64,000 nucleotides of DNA from Ammoniphilus sp. CFH 90114 (GTDB lineage Bacteria > Bacillota > Bacilli > Aneurinibacillales > RAOX-1), in NCBI RefSeq assembly GCF_004123195.1, contig NZ_SDLI01000013.1, forward strand, positions 320 through 64,319, read 5' to 3'. The translations under genes and the position numbers were made by a program. Below, in pieces: positions 1 through 9,324 of the stretch (its first letter is position 1; every line of letters begins with the position of its first letter). The notes under the pieces are model-generated. The model did no database searches, was not told the DNA's origin, and worked only from the letters and a program-made list of their open reading frames with translations.

Positions 1-1295
1 TGATGGTGTCCTCGCGTTCTAGTTCTAATGGTGGTAGTGGTGAAGGCAGCAGTGGAGGTGGAGGTAGTTCAGTGATGGGAACATCTTCATCAAAACCTGT
101 GTTGCAATTCTATTTTTCTATTGATGGGAAATCAAATACAGCAGCGACTATGATAAAGAAGGATAATCAGCTTTATTTAGCTCCTATCGAACCAAAAGCT
201 ATTAAGTATCAATATATGGTGCCATTTACAACTCTAAAAGAGATTATGGACATTGAGCCTAATGCTGTTATAGTATTTGATACACAAATAAGTTCTTTTA
301 GATTTTCAGTTGCTGAGATTAAGAAAGAAATGATAGGTACAATTCGGCCAGCTGGTCTTGAAGATGCAAATTTGATACTGTCTATAGGTTATGTAGATGG
401 GGAGAGCAAACGAGAAATGGATAATAAGCTTGAGTTACTAGGAGGGGTCAGCTTAGTAACGCCGATAGAATATAATATAAAACTTGAAAAGGATGGGTTA
501 GAAGTCACTCTAGAAAAATTCAGCACTTATATAGAGCGAGGAGTCAGGTGGAACGGTCTTATTCAATCTGATAATATCCAAACTGCTGGTTTATATTATG
601 AACCTATTACCAAGTCTTACTATCCCGTGCCAATGTACATAGATGACATGGGGCAAGAAAAAGATTTTGTATTAAAGCATCAAGGAAATGGTGCTTATAT
701 TGTAATAAAAAACGAGGAAACATTTAAGGATATCACTGGACATTGGGCGAAGCAAGAAATAGAGACGATGGCTTCCAAGCTGATTGTAAAAGGAAGGACC
801 GAAGACCAGTTTTCTCCGCAATCTACCATTACCCGTGCAGAAGTAACAGCTCTTCTTAACAAAGCTTTAAGTTTATTGTTAGAGAGGGAACTGTATCCAA
901 ATGAGTTAAAGTTTATAGATGTACCCTCTAGTGCTTGGTATGCTGATTCGATCAGATCATCGGTACGAGGAGATTATATCGTGGGTTACGAGAATCAAAC
1001 TTTCAGACCGAATCAGGACATGACAAGGGAAGAGCTTGCCGTAGTATTAGACAACGTAATTGTTAAGATCCAAGGAATGAAAGAATATAAACAAATGGCT
1101 GAAAAGGTTCTTGCTAACTACGAGGATAATAAATATATTTCATGGTGGGCTAAGAATTCGGTGACAAGAATGATCGGAAAGGGGATCTTGAAGGGAAGAA
1201 GTGCAAATAAATTCTCGCCTAAAGATAAAGTAACTCGTGCGGAAGCTACGGTCATGTTTCTTAGGGTCTTACAATATCTTAAGTTCATGAATTGA
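1..1295 (+). CDS. SLH-domain surface protein, C-terminal part (5' cut by window edge)
   Basis: The frame is open from the first bases of the window, so the N-terminus lies outside; the ATG at 3 is probably internal. The visible 430 residues begin with a Ser/Gly-rich linker (about residues 3-32), continue with about 200 residues of beta-rich sequence I do not recognise, and end in three S-layer homology (SLH) repeats at roughly 240-290 (FKDITGHWAKQEIETMA), 302-352 (FIDVPSSAWYADSIR) and 375-428 (YISWWAKNSVTRMIGKG). SLH triplets bind pyruvylated secondary cell-wall polysaccharide and hold exported proteins on Gram-positive walls (family knowledge). The linker-plus-module-plus-SLH order is the same as at the C-terminus of the giant protein at 13.6-21.5 kb. 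A hairpin terminator follows. The extracellular role is unknown. Confidence 0.85.
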   Translation, partial: MVSSRSSSNGGSGEGSSGGGGSSVMGTSSSKPVLQFYFSIDGKSNTAATMIKKDNQLYLAPIEPKAIKYQYMVPFTTLKEIMDIEPNAVIVFDTQISSFRFSVAEIKKEMIGTIRPAGLEDANLILSIGYVDGESKREMDNKLELLGGVSLVTPIEYNIKLEKDGLEVTLEKFSTYIERGVRWNGLIQSDNIQTAGLYYEPITKSYYPVPMYIDDMGQEKDFVLKHQGNGAYIVIKNEETFKDITGHWAKQEIETMASKLIVKGRTEDQFSPQSTITRAEVTALLNKALSLLLERELYPNELKFIDVPSSAWYADSIRSSVRGDYIVGYENQTFRPNQDMTREELAVVLDNVIVKIQGMKEYKQMAEKVLANYEDNKYISWWAKNSVTRMIGKGILKGRSANKFSPKDKVTRAEATVMFLRVLQYLKFMN

Positions 1296-1349
1296 AAATT
1301 GAAGGGTGTTACATAAACCTCCCATTCATTCAGAAGAGGTTATCTCTTT

Positions 1350-1380
1350 TAGACCACTGCTGTTTTAGTGGTCTCTTTTA
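1350..1380 (+). terminator. Rho-independent terminator of the first SLH gene
   Basis: Inverted arms agaccact and agtggtct are separated by a short loop and followed by cttttaat. The hairpin lies about 55 bases after the TGA of the upstream gene. Confidence 0.7.
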
Positions 1381-1489
1381 ATAGCTCAATAAAGTGTTGG
1401 TAATTCATATCTTGCTAATTAATGATTAGATCACCCAGTTCAATCCACCCTTATAGGATGATTGAGAAAAAATACACTTACTCTTAATA

Positions 1490-1537
1490 GAAAAACCCTG
1501 TTTGACTGCTCACAGCATTCAAACAGGGTCTTTTTTG
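1490..1537 (-). terminator. Bidirectional terminator, mainly for the minus-strand SLH gene
   Basis: Arms accctgtttga and tcaaacagggt flank a short loop, with A-runs on the left and T-runs on the right, so the hairpin can end transcription from either side. It lies just past the stop of the minus-strand gene at 1574. Confidence 0.85.
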
Positions 1538-1573
1538 GTGTTATCCCGATCTATATGGAGAAGCTTCTACTTG

Positions 1574-3787
1574 TTATTTACCAAATAAATCCTTTTCTAA
1601 CATAATTCTATAAACAAGGGTAGCTGCTTCTTGATACTCCAATCTGTTCTGAGGTTTAAACATATTGGATTCACCCTTCATTATACCAGCTTTGGTCACT
1701 GCTACTACAAACGGTTTAGCCCAATTAGAGATTTGTACATAGTCCGTATAAGTCTTATTTAATTGACTGTTAAGGCTTTCCAAATCTTTCTCGGTATAAC
1801 TTGATACTTTCAGTTGAAGCGCTCTAGCAACAATTACTGCTGCTTCTTCCCTAGACAGATGTCCGTCAGGATCAAAATAGTTTCTTCCTGAAGAATCTGT
1901 ACGCTTTCCTTGGATGAGACCATTTACTAAGGCCGCCATTATATAATTGTTAGAATTTCTATTTGATCCAATGGAGTTCGGAGGTTCACCATAGGAAATA
2001 GTTGTATTATCCCTAACACTATTATCGGTATTAGACCTAGCGTTTGCTCTTATATTTACATTGGCAGGGTTTTTGGATATAAAGGAAATTTGGTTACCAC
2101 TAATTGAAATGTTATAGTAGTCATCTAGTCCAGCCAATTGAGCTTTTTCTTTAATTTTCTGTAGAACACTTGCAGCTGTATCATGAGAATCAGTCTGTAC
2201 TGTAAATTCAACTACATCCTTATTCGCATTATTTCCTGCTTCGTCTTCTTCAATGTCATTATCCGTGATTGTAATTAAAGTCGAGCTCGCGTAAACGTTA
2301 TTTGTTACACTATAAAATGCAGTACCCGGAGTATTACCGTTCCCGGCAGTCAAGTTGTGCATTGCAATTGGGGTATTTGTTACTTTCTCCATTGTTAGGG
2401 TAATTTGGCCCTTGTTTTCCTTATCAATTGAAGTGAATATTACTTCGTTCCCAGTAGAAGTTATATTATATTCTCTAGTAATGTTAATAATCTTAGTTGC
2501 CTCTGCTGCAATTTTTCGAGCAATAACGTCGGGTGTATCCCCTTTAGAAATATGTGTATGGAAAGTTTCCGCTGGAAGACTTAGTGTATCTCCAAATGTG
2601 ATTTTCAAAGTTTGATCAACATTGGACTGTCCAATTACTTTCAAGGTATTTACTTGTTTTTTTCCAATTGAACTATAGTGGGCATCTGAGATATCGGCAA
2701 AGTAACTATCGTATGGAACAGGGCTCCAGTTCATGGCCTTAGATATCATGACTGTATAATCATAGCGATTGATTGGACTGGCAAGATTATCACGAAGGAG
2801 ACCATTACTACCTGTAGCTTCAACTATTCCCTTATAGGCTAAACTCATAAGAGCAGGTGCTGCCCAATTTTCAAGATCACGGTACGTTTTGAAGCTATAT
2901 ATAACAGCATAAGTCCCAAAACTAGGTATGGTGGCACTGACGGTGGATTTTTTAGAATCTACATACCCACCGATAGGGTACCACTGTCCATTTTCTGTTA
3001 GGCGTGCAATGGAGATATTGTACATTGCAACATCTTTAGCTATTCCACTACCTGCAAAAGATAACGTGATTTTACCGGGTTTTGAGAAATTATTGTCATT
3101 ATCATTAGTTCCATCAGAGATGAAGTAACTAGGACTTCGAAAACTGTATCCATCGCTAGGAGTCACTCCGCTGTTTAAACGTTCCATAGAATTCTCAACC
3201 TTAAAGTGCAAGGTTTGTTCTGGTGCAATGGTTTGAGTATCGTAGGAATTTGTAATAAAGCTACCTACAGGAAATTCCAGTAATACATTCCCGTTAAATG
3301 CGGTTACTTTCTTTCCTGTTTGAAAAGGGGTAGTAAACTCTGCTCCGGCAGACTCCATGTTATAATAGTTCAGGGTAATCGTGATACTATCATCTAGAGG
3401 TTCAAAATCGTCTCCTTCATCATCTTCTTGGACAAGTCTTTCAACTTCAATTTCAATTTCTGTTTCCCCAGGCTTTGTAAGTGTAAAGTCCTCAATTAAG
3501 AAGGAACCTCCATAGTTACCAACAATCCGTCCCTCTTTACTAGTAACGGTATAAAGGCCTTCTTCCACATCATCATAGGTAATGGGTTCACCACTATAGG
3601 ATAATTCAAATTCAATGTCTAGCTTGTTTGTAACGATATTCTTACTTTCTGGACTAATTAGCGTGAGAACTAATTTTTCGTTGTCCTCCCCAACAAACTC
3701 TTGATCGGCAGCTAGTACATTATTTGCACTGACTGGAGACATCAATAAGGCCAGTGTACAGACCAGTGCACAGAATCTTTTTCGCAT
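1574..3787 (-). CDS. Exported SLH-domain protein with a domain pair nested inside an SLH repeat
   Basis: The start is placed at the ATG whose complement is 3785-3787, because GGAGGAGAGGGG directly upstream is its ribosome site; a TTG 18 bases earlier would sit inside that site. The protein has 737 residues: a signal peptide (MRKRF then a hydrophobic stretch ending near VSANNVLA), a beta-rich region to about residue 295, then SLH repeats. The first SLH repeat is near 300-350 (YRDLENWAAPALM). The second starts (YFADISDAHYSS) near 362-373 and resumes (NYIMAALVNGLIQGK) near 614. Between the two lie about 237 residues with two similar units (TLKITFGDTLSLPAE..., TLITITDNDIEED...), each followed by a segment of the type DTPDVIARKI or DTAASVLQKI and then YNIS/YNIT. 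The third SLH repeat ends the protein. It is probably anchored to the wall; its function is unknown. Confidence 0.9.
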   Translation of the reverse strand: MRKRFCALVCTLALLMSPVSANNVLAADQEFVGEDNEKLVLTLISPESKNIVTNKLDIEFELSYSGEPITYDDVEEGLYTVTSKEGRIVGNYGGSFLIEDFTLTKPGETEIEIEVERLVQEDDEGDDFEPLDDSITITLNYYNMESAGAEFTTPFQTGKKVTAFNGNVLLEFPVGSFITNSYDTQTIAPEQTLHFKVENSMERLNSGVTPSDGYSFRSPSYFISDGTNDNDNNFSKPGKITLSFAGSGIAKDVAMYNISIARLTENGQWYPIGGYVDSKKSTVSATIPSFGTYAVIYSFKTYRDLENWAAPALMSLAYKGIVEATGSNGLLRDNLASPINRYDYTVMISKAMNWSPVPYDSYFADISDAHYSSIGKKQVNTLKVIGQSNVDQTLKITFGDTLSLPAETFHTHISKGDTPDVIARKIAAEATKIINITREYNITSTGNEVIFTSIDKENKGQITLTMEKVTNTPIAMHNLTAGNGNTPGTAFYSVTNNVYASSTLITITDNDIEEDEAGNNANKDVVEFTVQTDSHDTAASVLQKIKEKAQLAGLDDYYNISISGNQISFISKNPANVNIRANARSNTDNSVRDNTTISYGEPPNSIGSNRNSNNYIMAALVNGLIQGKRTDSSGRNYFDPDGHLSREEAAVIVARALQLKVSSYTEKDLESLNSQLNKTYTDYVQISNWAKPFVVAVTKAGIMKGESNMFKPQNRLEYQEAATLVYRIMLEKDLFGK

Positions 3788-3934
3788 TTTACCCCTCTCC
3801 TCCAAGTAATCTATTAAAAATTAATTTTACACATTAGTAATTATCGGCAATATTATTTAAATTGTTAATACTTTTTATCTAATCTTGTAGTTTTTTGTAG
3901 TAAAAAAGTAACAGATGGGTACGGATTCTAATAA

Positions 3935-3964
3935 TTGACAACTCCCTCCCAACCGTGCTATATT
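3935..3964 (+). promoter_or_regulatory. Sigma-A promoter of the cold shock gene
   Basis: TTGACA at 3935-3940 and TATATT at 3959-3964 are 18 bases apart. The predicted transcript would carry an untranslated leader of about 85 bases before the ATG at 4056, as expected for cold-shock genes whose leaders act as RNA thermosensors. The leader function is inference. Confidence 0.7.
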
Positions 3965-4055
3965 TTATCTAATGGATTACAATCAAATTGGACATACTAC
4001 ATAAGGGACAGTTTGAATTGCCCATTAAGTTTACCTTTGAAAGGAAGTAAAGAGC

Positions 4056-4253
4056 ATGCAAGGAAAAGTTAAATGGTTTAACGCAGAAAAAGGTTTTGGT
4101 TTCATCGAGAGAGACGGTGGAGATGACGTATTCGTACATTTCTCCGCAATCACTGGAGACGGCTTCAAGACTCTTGAAGAAGGCCAATCCGTTGAGTTTG
4201 ACATCGTTGATGGGGCTCGTGGACCACAAGCTGCTAACGTTGTAAAACTATAA
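4056..4253 (+). CDS. Cold shock protein (CspA/CspB family)
   Basis: This is a complete 65-residue single cold-shock domain, the usual length for the family. RNP1 (KGFGFIE, residues 13-19) and RNP2 (VFVHF, 27-31) are both intact; these aromatic residues stack on single-stranded RNA or DNA. Members act as RNA chaperones that melt mRNA structure and support translation at low temperature or in stationary phase (established). The ribosome site AAGGAAG lies about 10 bases upstream. The gene is monocistronic, between a strong promoter and a strong terminator. Which paralogue it corresponds to (CspB, CspC or CspD) cannot be decided from this window. Confidence 0.97.
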   Translation: MQGKVKWFNAEKGFGFIERDGGDDVFVHFSAITGDGFKTLEEGQSVEFDIVDGARGPQAANVVKL

Positions 4254-4263
4254 CGCAAACAAT

Positions 4264-4302
4264 AAAGACCCTGGATCGTCAGATCCAGGGTCTTTCTTAT
4301 TT
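4264..4302 (+). terminator. Rho-independent terminator of the cold shock gene
   Basis: Perfect arms aaagaccctggatc and gatccagggtcttt around a four-base loop are followed by a T-rich tail. Confidence 0.95.
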
Positions 4303-4442
4303 TTCGTGTTCACTCATACATAAAATCCATGGCATTGAGTTCACAAATATTTCATCAAAGTTGATTATTTTGGGTCGTAATGTGGAAGGATTTTGATGTA
4401 AGATGGAGAAGTTAGTAAGTACATGAAAGGAGGAGTTGCATA

Positions 4443-5000
4443 ATGAGATACAACATCCGTGGAGAAAATATTGAAGTAACACCAGCCTTAAGAGAGTATG
4501 TAGAGAAAAAGGTAGGTCGCTTGGAGAAGTATTTTGATGATATTTCCCCATCCACTGAGGCTCATGTAACTCTAAGGGTTTTACGAGACGAACACACCAT
4601 TGAGGTTACGATTCCAATGCCAGGAGTCATCCTTCGCGCAGAGGACACACATACAGACATGTATGCTGCTACTGACTTAGTTGTAGAAAAGTTAGAAAGA
4701 CAAATTCGCAAGCATAAGACCAAGGTGAACCGCAAGTTCCGCCAAGAAGGCAGCTTGAAGACTTTGTTCGCAGAACCGGTTAACGGTGCTGCTGTAGAGG
4801 AAGAAGAAGAAGGCAAGATCGAGATCGTCCGTAATAAGCGCTTCGCGATGAAGCCAATGGACGCAGAAGAGGCTGTTCTTCAAATGGACATGTTAGGCCA
4901 TAACTTCTTCGTTTTCGCGAATGTGGATAATGATGGAGTAAGCGTGGTTTACAAGCGTAAAGATGGACGTTACGGTTTGATTGAGCCGGAATTAGAATAA
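4443..5000 (+). CDS. hpf: Ribosome hibernation promoting factor, long form
   Basis: This 185-residue protein has the two-domain long-HPF layout. The N-terminal ribosome-binding domain (residues 1-100, starting MRYNIRGENIEVTPALREYVEKK... in shape) has the S30AE fold signature. A charged linker (about 115-128, EEEEEGK) leads to the C-terminal dimerisation domain (128-185, IEIVRNKRFAMKPMDAEEAV). Long HPF binds the 30S decoding centre and dimerises through its tail to form inactive 100S ribosomes in stationary phase (established). The ribosome site AAAGGAGGAG is well placed. The hpf-secA-prfB order matches B. subtilis. A terminator follows, so secA probably has its own promoter. Confidence 0.97.
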   Translation: MRYNIRGENIEVTPALREYVEKKVGRLEKYFDDISPSTEAHVTLRVLRDEHTIEVTIPMPGVILRAEDTHTDMYAATDLVVEKLERQIRKHKTKVNRKFRQEGSLKTLFAEPVNGAAVEEEEEGKIEIVRNKRFAMKPMDAEEAVLQMDMLGHNFFVFANVDNDGVSVVYKRKDGRYGLIEPELE

Positions 5001-5008
5001 ATGTAGTA

Positions 5009-5043
5009 AAAAGAGATCTCCTTCATTAGAAGGAGGTCTTTTT
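5009..5043 (+). terminator. Rho-independent terminator of hpf
   Basis: Arms agatctcctt and aaggaggtct are followed by a short T-run. The hairpin separates hpf from the secA promoter. Confidence 0.85.
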
Positions 5044-5118
5044 GCACGTTTGGTAAACTTTCCCGCAACTTCTTAACTCCTCACCTCGTATATAGTGAAT
5101 AATACCATGGAACATTTC

Positions 5119-5147
5119 TTGTCTTGTCCACGTATTTACAGTACAAT
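5119..5147 (+). promoter_or_regulatory. Candidate sigma-A promoter of secA-prfB
   Basis: TTGTCT (5119-5124) and TACAAT (5142-5147) are separated by exactly 17 bases, about 45 bases before the secA start and downstream of the hpf terminator. Confidence 0.5.
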
Positions 5148-5192
5148 TAATTGTTAGGAAAAGTTTTTTAATTTGGAAGGAGATATCTCCCT

Positions 5193-7700
5193 ATGCTAGG
5201 TATTATGAAGAAGCTTTTTGGCTCTTCGGATGAGCGTGAAATAAAGAAGCTTTTTAAGCGCGTAGAAGTAATTAATGGCTTAGAGCCTCAAATACAGCAA
5301 CTTACAGATGATCAACTCAAAGCGAAAACGGAAGAATTCAAAGGACGTCTACAGAACGGTCAATCTCTTGACGATATCCTGCCTGAAGCGTTTGCCGTGG
5401 TTCGTGAAGCTTCCAAGCGTGTTCTTGGAATGCGCCACTATGACGTACAGTTGATCGGTGGCATGGTGCTTCACGATGGACGTATTGCCGAGATGAAGAC
5501 GGGGGAAGGGAAAACCCTTGTATCCACTCTTCCAACCTACCTTAATGCGTTGACAGGCCGTGGAGTTCACGTTGTTACGGTAAATGAATACTTAGCGGCT
5601 CGTGACGCGGCAGAGATGGGTCAGTTGCATAACTTCCTAGGTTTGTCTGTTGGTTTGAACCGTTCTGGATTAAGTCCGGAAGAGAAGAGAGCGGCGTATA
5701 ACTGTGATATTACGTACGGGACGAACAATGAGTTTGGGTTCGATTACTTGCGTGACAACATGGTCCTTTATAAAGAGCATATGGTGCAGCGTGATTTGTA
5801 CCATGCCATCGTGGATGAGGTGGACTCCAACCTGATTGACGAGGCAAGAACACCGTTGATCATCTCGGGACAAGCACAGAAGTCTACGGATCTTTATTAT
5901 GTGGCTGCTCGTTTCGTGAAGATGTTAAAGGAAGAAGAGCATTTTGCGATTGACGAAAAGACTCGCGGGATCACTCTGACAGATGATGGGGTAGCTCGCA
6001 TTGAAAAAGCCTTTAACATTGATAACCTTTATGATGCTAACCATATGTTGCTGAATCACCATATTCAAAATGGCCTCCGTGCAGAATATATTATGAGAAA
6101 AGATGCGGATTACGTGGTTCAAGATGGTGAAATTATCATTGTCGATGAATTTACTGGACGTATGATGCAGGGGCGCCGATACAGTGATGGTTTGCACCAG
6201 GCGATCGAAGCGAAGGAAGGCTTGAAGGTTCAAAATGAGAGTATGACGCTTGCGACGATCACCCTTCAAAACTATTTCCGGATGTACGAGAAGCTTTCCG
6301 GGATGACAGGAACGGCGAAGACAGAGGAAGAAGAGTTTAAGAAGATCTACGGCATGGATGTGGTCATTATTCCTACGAATCGTCCTGTTTTGCGGGAAGA
6401 TCTGCCGGATATGATTTATAAGAGTGAAGCGGCTAAGTATCGCAATGCTGTTGAGGAAATTGTGAAGCGTCATAAGACAGGGCAACCGATTCTTGTCGGG
6501 ACAACAACGATTGATAAGTCGGAGTTGCTTTCTGCCATGTTGAAGAAAAAGGGAGTGCCTCATACCGTCTTGAATGCAAAGCACCATGCGAAGGAAGCGG
6601 ACATTGTCGCACTTGCCGGGCAAAAAGGAGCTGTGACCATCGCTACGAACATGGCGGGTCGTGGTACGGATATCAAGTTAGGAGCTGGCGTACACGAGCT
6701 AGGTGGACTTCATATCCTCGGTACAGAGCGTCATGAGAGCCGTCGTATTGATAACCAGCTTCGTGGCCGTGCGGGCCGTCAAGGGGACCCAGGTTCGTCT
6801 CAGTTCTATCTTTCTTTGGAAGATGAATTGATGCGTCGATTCGGTTCTGAGAATATCATGAATATGATGGATCGCTTAGGGATGGAAGAGGATGTTCCTA
6901 TTGAGAGCCGTATGGTTTCTCGTGCGATTGAATCCGCTCAGAAGCGTGTAGAAGGAAATAACTTTGACGTACGTCGTGTCGTTCTCCAGTATGACGACGT
7001 GATGAACCAACAGCGTTCCGTTATCTACAAGCAGCGTCGTGAAGTTCTAGAGAGTTCGGATCTTCGTGAGATTGTCCTGAAGATGATCTATTCTCATATG
7101 AACCGCTTAGTTGAGATGTTCTGCCCAGCTAGCGAAGTTCCTGAAGAATGGAACCTAGATGGTCTAGTTGAGCAAGCGGAGGCTACCTTCTTGACTGAGG
7201 GTGCTTTAACGGTTAAGGATATTAAAGGCATGGAAGCGGAAGAAATCGTAGAGAAGTTCAAGCAAGTGATTGATCGTCTCTATGAAGAGCGCGAAGCTTA
7301 TATGGGGCCTGAACACATGCGCGAATTTGAGAAGGTTGTTCTTCTTCGTTCGGTTGACAGCAAGTGGTTGGATCATATTGATGCGATGGATCATCTGCGT
7401 CAAGGGATTCATTTGCGAGCTTATGCCCAAAATGACCCTCTTCGCGAGTACCAATTTGAAGGCTTTGAGATGTTTAACGAGATGATTGCTCGCATTGAAG
7501 AGGAAGTGTCGACGTATATCATCAAGGCCCAGGTATCCGTGGGTGGCTTAGAGCGTCAAGAAGTCGCTAGAGGAGTGGCTGTCAATCCGAAGGATGAGAC
7601 ACCGAAGACTGTCGTACGCAGTGAGGAAGAGAGGATCGGTCGCAACGATCCTTGCCCTTGCGGAAGTGGGAAGAAATATAAGAACTGCCATGGGGAGTGA
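5193..7700 (+). CDS. secA: Preprotein translocase ATPase SecA
   Basis: SecA is the ATPase motor that pushes unfolded preproteins through SecYEG at the membrane. The 835 residues include Walker A (GEGKTLVS, about residue 103), the DEAD-type Walker B with its neighbour [19 protein letters not shown] (about 208-226), the preprotein-crosslinking region, the second nucleotide domain with [12 protein letters not shown] and [13 protein letters not shown] (about 487-535), the helical scaffold and wing, and a C-terminal zinc finger ([14 protein letters not shown]) that binds SecB or ribosomes in other species. The length matches B. subtilis SecA (about 840). The start [10 protein letters not shown] follows an AAGGAGA ribosome site. 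The stop overlaps the prfB start by one base, so the two are translationally coupled. Confidence 0.99.
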   Translation: MLGIMKKLFGSSDEREIKKLFKRVEVINGLEPQIQQLTDDQLKAKTEEFKGRLQNGQSLDDILPEAFAVVREASKRVLGMRHYDVQLIGGMVLHDGRIAEMKTGEGKTLVSTLPTYLNALTGRGVHVVTVNEYLAARDAAEMGQLHNFLGLSVGLNRSGLSPEEKRAAYNCDITYGTNNEFGFDYLRDNMVLYKEHMVQRDLYHAIVDEVDSNLIDEARTPLIISGQAQKSTDLYYVAARFVKMLKEEEHFAIDEKTRGITLTDDGVARIEKAFNIDNLYDANHMLLNHHIQNGLRAEYIMRKDADYVVQDGEIIIVDEFTGRMMQGRRYSDGLHQAIEAKEGLKVQNESMTLATITLQNYFRMYEKLSGMTGTAKTEEEEFKKIYGMDVVIIPTNRPVLREDLPDMIYKSEAAKYRNAVEEIVKRHKTGQPILVGTTTIDKSELLSAMLKKKGVPHTVLNAKHHAKEADIVALAGQKGAVTIATNMAGRGTDIKLGAGVHELGGLHILGTERHESRRIDNQLRGRAGRQGDPGSSQFYLSLEDELMRRFGSENIMNMMDRLGMEEDVPIESRMVSRAIESAQKRVEGNNFDVRRVVLQYDDVMNQQRSVIYKQRREVLESSDLREIVLKMIYSHMNRLVEMFCPASEVPEEWNLDGLVEQAEATFLTEGALTVKDIKGMEAEEIVEKFKQVIDRLYEEREAYMGPEHMREFEKVVLLRSVDSKWLDHIDAMDHLRQGIHLRAYAQNDPLREYQFEGFEMFNEMIARIEEEVSTYIIKAQVSVGGLERQEVARGVAVNPKDETPKTVVRSEEERIGRNDPCPCGSGKKYKNCHGE

Positions 7701-8807
7701 TGGAAGTGGAAGTATCTGAATTACGAAACGAGCTATCCATCATAGCTAAAAAATTGAGTGATATTAGGGGGTCTCTTTGACCTCGATTATAAAACCGAGC
7801 GGATCGCCGAGATGGAAGAGAAGATGGCGAATCCGACCTTCTGGGATGACAATGAAGCAGCACAGAAAGTGATCAGTGAAGTCAATGCCTTGAAGGAATC
7901 CGTTACGAAGGTTCAAGAGTTGGATACGAGCTACGAGGACCTACAGTTGATGCTGGAGCTCATGGTGGAGGAGAAGGATGAGTCCCTCCTGCCGGATTTG
8001 GTTGAAGGAGTAAAGTCCTTGATTAAAGATGTTAATGACTTTGAGCTTCAACTTCTGCTAAGTGGTCCTCATGATAAAAACAACGCTATTCTGGAGCTTC
8101 ATCCGGGAGCGGGTGGAACAGAGTCTCAAGACTGGGCGGAGATGCTCCTTCGTATGTATACTCGCTGGTCAGAGCGCCAGGGATACAAGGTAGAGACCAT
8201 GGATTACCTACCCGGAGATGAAGCGGGAGTCAAGAGCGTAACCTTGTTGATCAAAGGATATAATGCGTACGGTTATCTCAAATCGGAGAAGGGAGTGCAC
8301 CGCTTGGTGCGTATCTCTCCGTTTGACTCGTCCGGGCGTCGACACACTTCTTTTGTTTCTTGTTCGGTTGTACCTGAGATTGAGGACGATGTCGATGTGG
8401 ATATTCGCACGGAAGACTTGAAGATCGATACGTATCGATCGAGCGGAGCTGGGGGGCAGCATATCAATACGACCGACTCTGCGGTGCGTATTACCCACAT
8501 TCCGACTGGGGTTGTCGTGACCTGCCAGTCCGAACGATCTCAGATCAAGAACCGAGAGAAGGCCATGAAGATCTTGAAGGGTCGACTTTTTGAGAAGAAG
8601 ATCGAAGAGCAAGAAGCGGAGCTCGCCAAGATCCGTGGAGAGCAAAAGGAAATCGGCTGGGGAAGCCAGATTCGTTCCTACGTCTTCCATCCTTATAGTA
8701 TGGTGAAGGATCACCGTACAGGAGAGGAAACTGGGAACACGCAGGCTGTAATGGACGGGGAAATTAGTCCATTTATTAATGCGTATTTGCGCTGGCAGAT
8801 GAATTAA
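7700..8807 (+). CDS. prfB: Peptide chain release factor 2 (RF2), made by +1 programmed frameshift
   Basis: RF2 recognises UGA and UAA stop codons and hydrolyses peptidyl-tRNA. The gene is in two frames: an ATG at 7700 (overlapping the secA stop) opens 26 codons ending in CTT, then an in-frame TGA at 7778-7780. A +1 shift at CTT-TGA resumes at GAC (7779) and runs to the TAA at 8805-8807, giving about 368 residues, the normal length. The coding join is 7700-7777 plus 7779-8807. The catalytic GGQ is in [16 protein letters not shown]. The anticodon-mimic region carries [11 protein letters not shown] before it. Frameshifting is autoregulatory: low RF2 makes the ribosome pause at UGA and slip. A start at 7758 in the second frame would lack the conserved N-terminal helix and is rejected. 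Confidence 0.97.
7766..7781 (+). promoter_or_regulatory. prfB programmed +1 frameshift site
   Basis: An internal Shine-Dalgarno-like AGGGGG (7766-7771) lies just upstream of CTT TGA C (7775-7781). This is the standard RF2 slippage arrangement; the codon between is TCT where the common form has TAT. Confidence 0.95.
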
Positions 8808-8813
8808 ATGAAA

Positions 8814-8850
8814 GAGAGGTCAGGCTCCCACATGGAGTCTGACCTCTTTG
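8814..8850 (+). terminator. Rho-independent terminator of secA-prfB
   Basis: Arms agaggtcag and ctgacctct with an inner ctcc/ggag pairing are followed by a T-containing tail just after the prfB stop. Confidence 0.8.
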
Positions 8851-8867
8851 ATTTGTTACTAGGACTG

Positions 8868-9114
8868 CTTCGTGAGATTGTAACTATTGTTTGGGACAAA
8901 GGGGTGATTTTCGTGACATTGCTAGCAAATAGAGGTAGATGGAGGGGGATTGGTCCCTTTTTATTTGTAATTATAATAGCGACGTGAGTTTGATTAGCTT
9001 TTTCGGGAGAAAACTTGGTGTTTATTTGAAATGATTCCTTGCAACGTGAGATTGAAGACTGAGTTCGTGACAAAAACGGCCAAATTCGTGAGATTACTGA
9101 AAAAATCGTGAGTT
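8868..9114 (+). repeat. Dispersed intergenic repeat, family 1, copy 1 (CGTGAG-rich)
   Basis: This non-coding stretch has CGTGAG or CGTGAC at 8871, 8912, 8983, 9055, 9066, 9087 and 9107. It aligns, in the opposite orientation, with 40849-41076: the 14-base core tttcgggagaaaac (9001-9014) is identical in both, and gtttattt, gtgagattga, cgtgacaaaaa and ttatttgtaat occur in the same order and spacing. The two copies diverge at roughly a third of positions by eye. The spacer 8851-9280 otherwise shows no gene; the weak minus-strand frame across it is broken in the second copy. Confidence 0.75.
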
Positions 9115-9279
9115 TCGTCCCAGTTCCGGAGCTGCTAAGGCTTATTCTACAACTCTTTCAACACATGAACTGATTAAACAAGAAAAAACTGTCCATCACT
9201 ACTCAATGATAGCCTTAGATGTTAGTCCACTGGGCTGTTTTTTAAATTAAAAACCTAAAAACTAGACCCAAAATCATTG

Positions 9280-9316
9280 ATTTTAAAAAATAATAGGGCA
9301 CCCCATAGGGGCACCC
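9280..9316 (-). terminator. Terminator of the stalk-domain protein gene (minus strand)
   Basis: On the minus strand agggtgcccc and ggggtgccct-like arms pair with a small internal mismatch around a three-base loop and are followed by attatttttt. It lies a few bases past the stop at 9325. Confidence 0.6.
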
Positions 9317-9324
9317 TTCTCCTC

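Noticed and set aside
4031-4258. Minus-strand frames across the cold shock gene
   Set aside because: The plus strand has the complete family protein, promoter, ribosome site and terminator; the antisense frames have none.
5925-6623. Long minus-strand frame of 232 codons across secA
   Set aside because: It is an antisense shadow of a strongly conserved gene, with no ribosome site and a composition that mirrors the opposite strand.
7582-7863. Minus-strand frame of 93 codons across the secA-prfB junction
   Set aside because: It spans the zinc-finger end of SecA and the frameshift site, both constrained on the plus strand, and has no start signal.
8804-9073. Minus-strand frame of 89 codons in the prfB spacer
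   Set aside because: The same region in the second repeat copy has stops in the equivalent frame, so the frame is chance within a non-coding repeat.
8868-9114. CGTGAG motifs considered as a CRISPR array
   Set aside because: The motif is six bases, spacings vary widely (11 to 72 bases) and there are no uniform repeats or cas genes.
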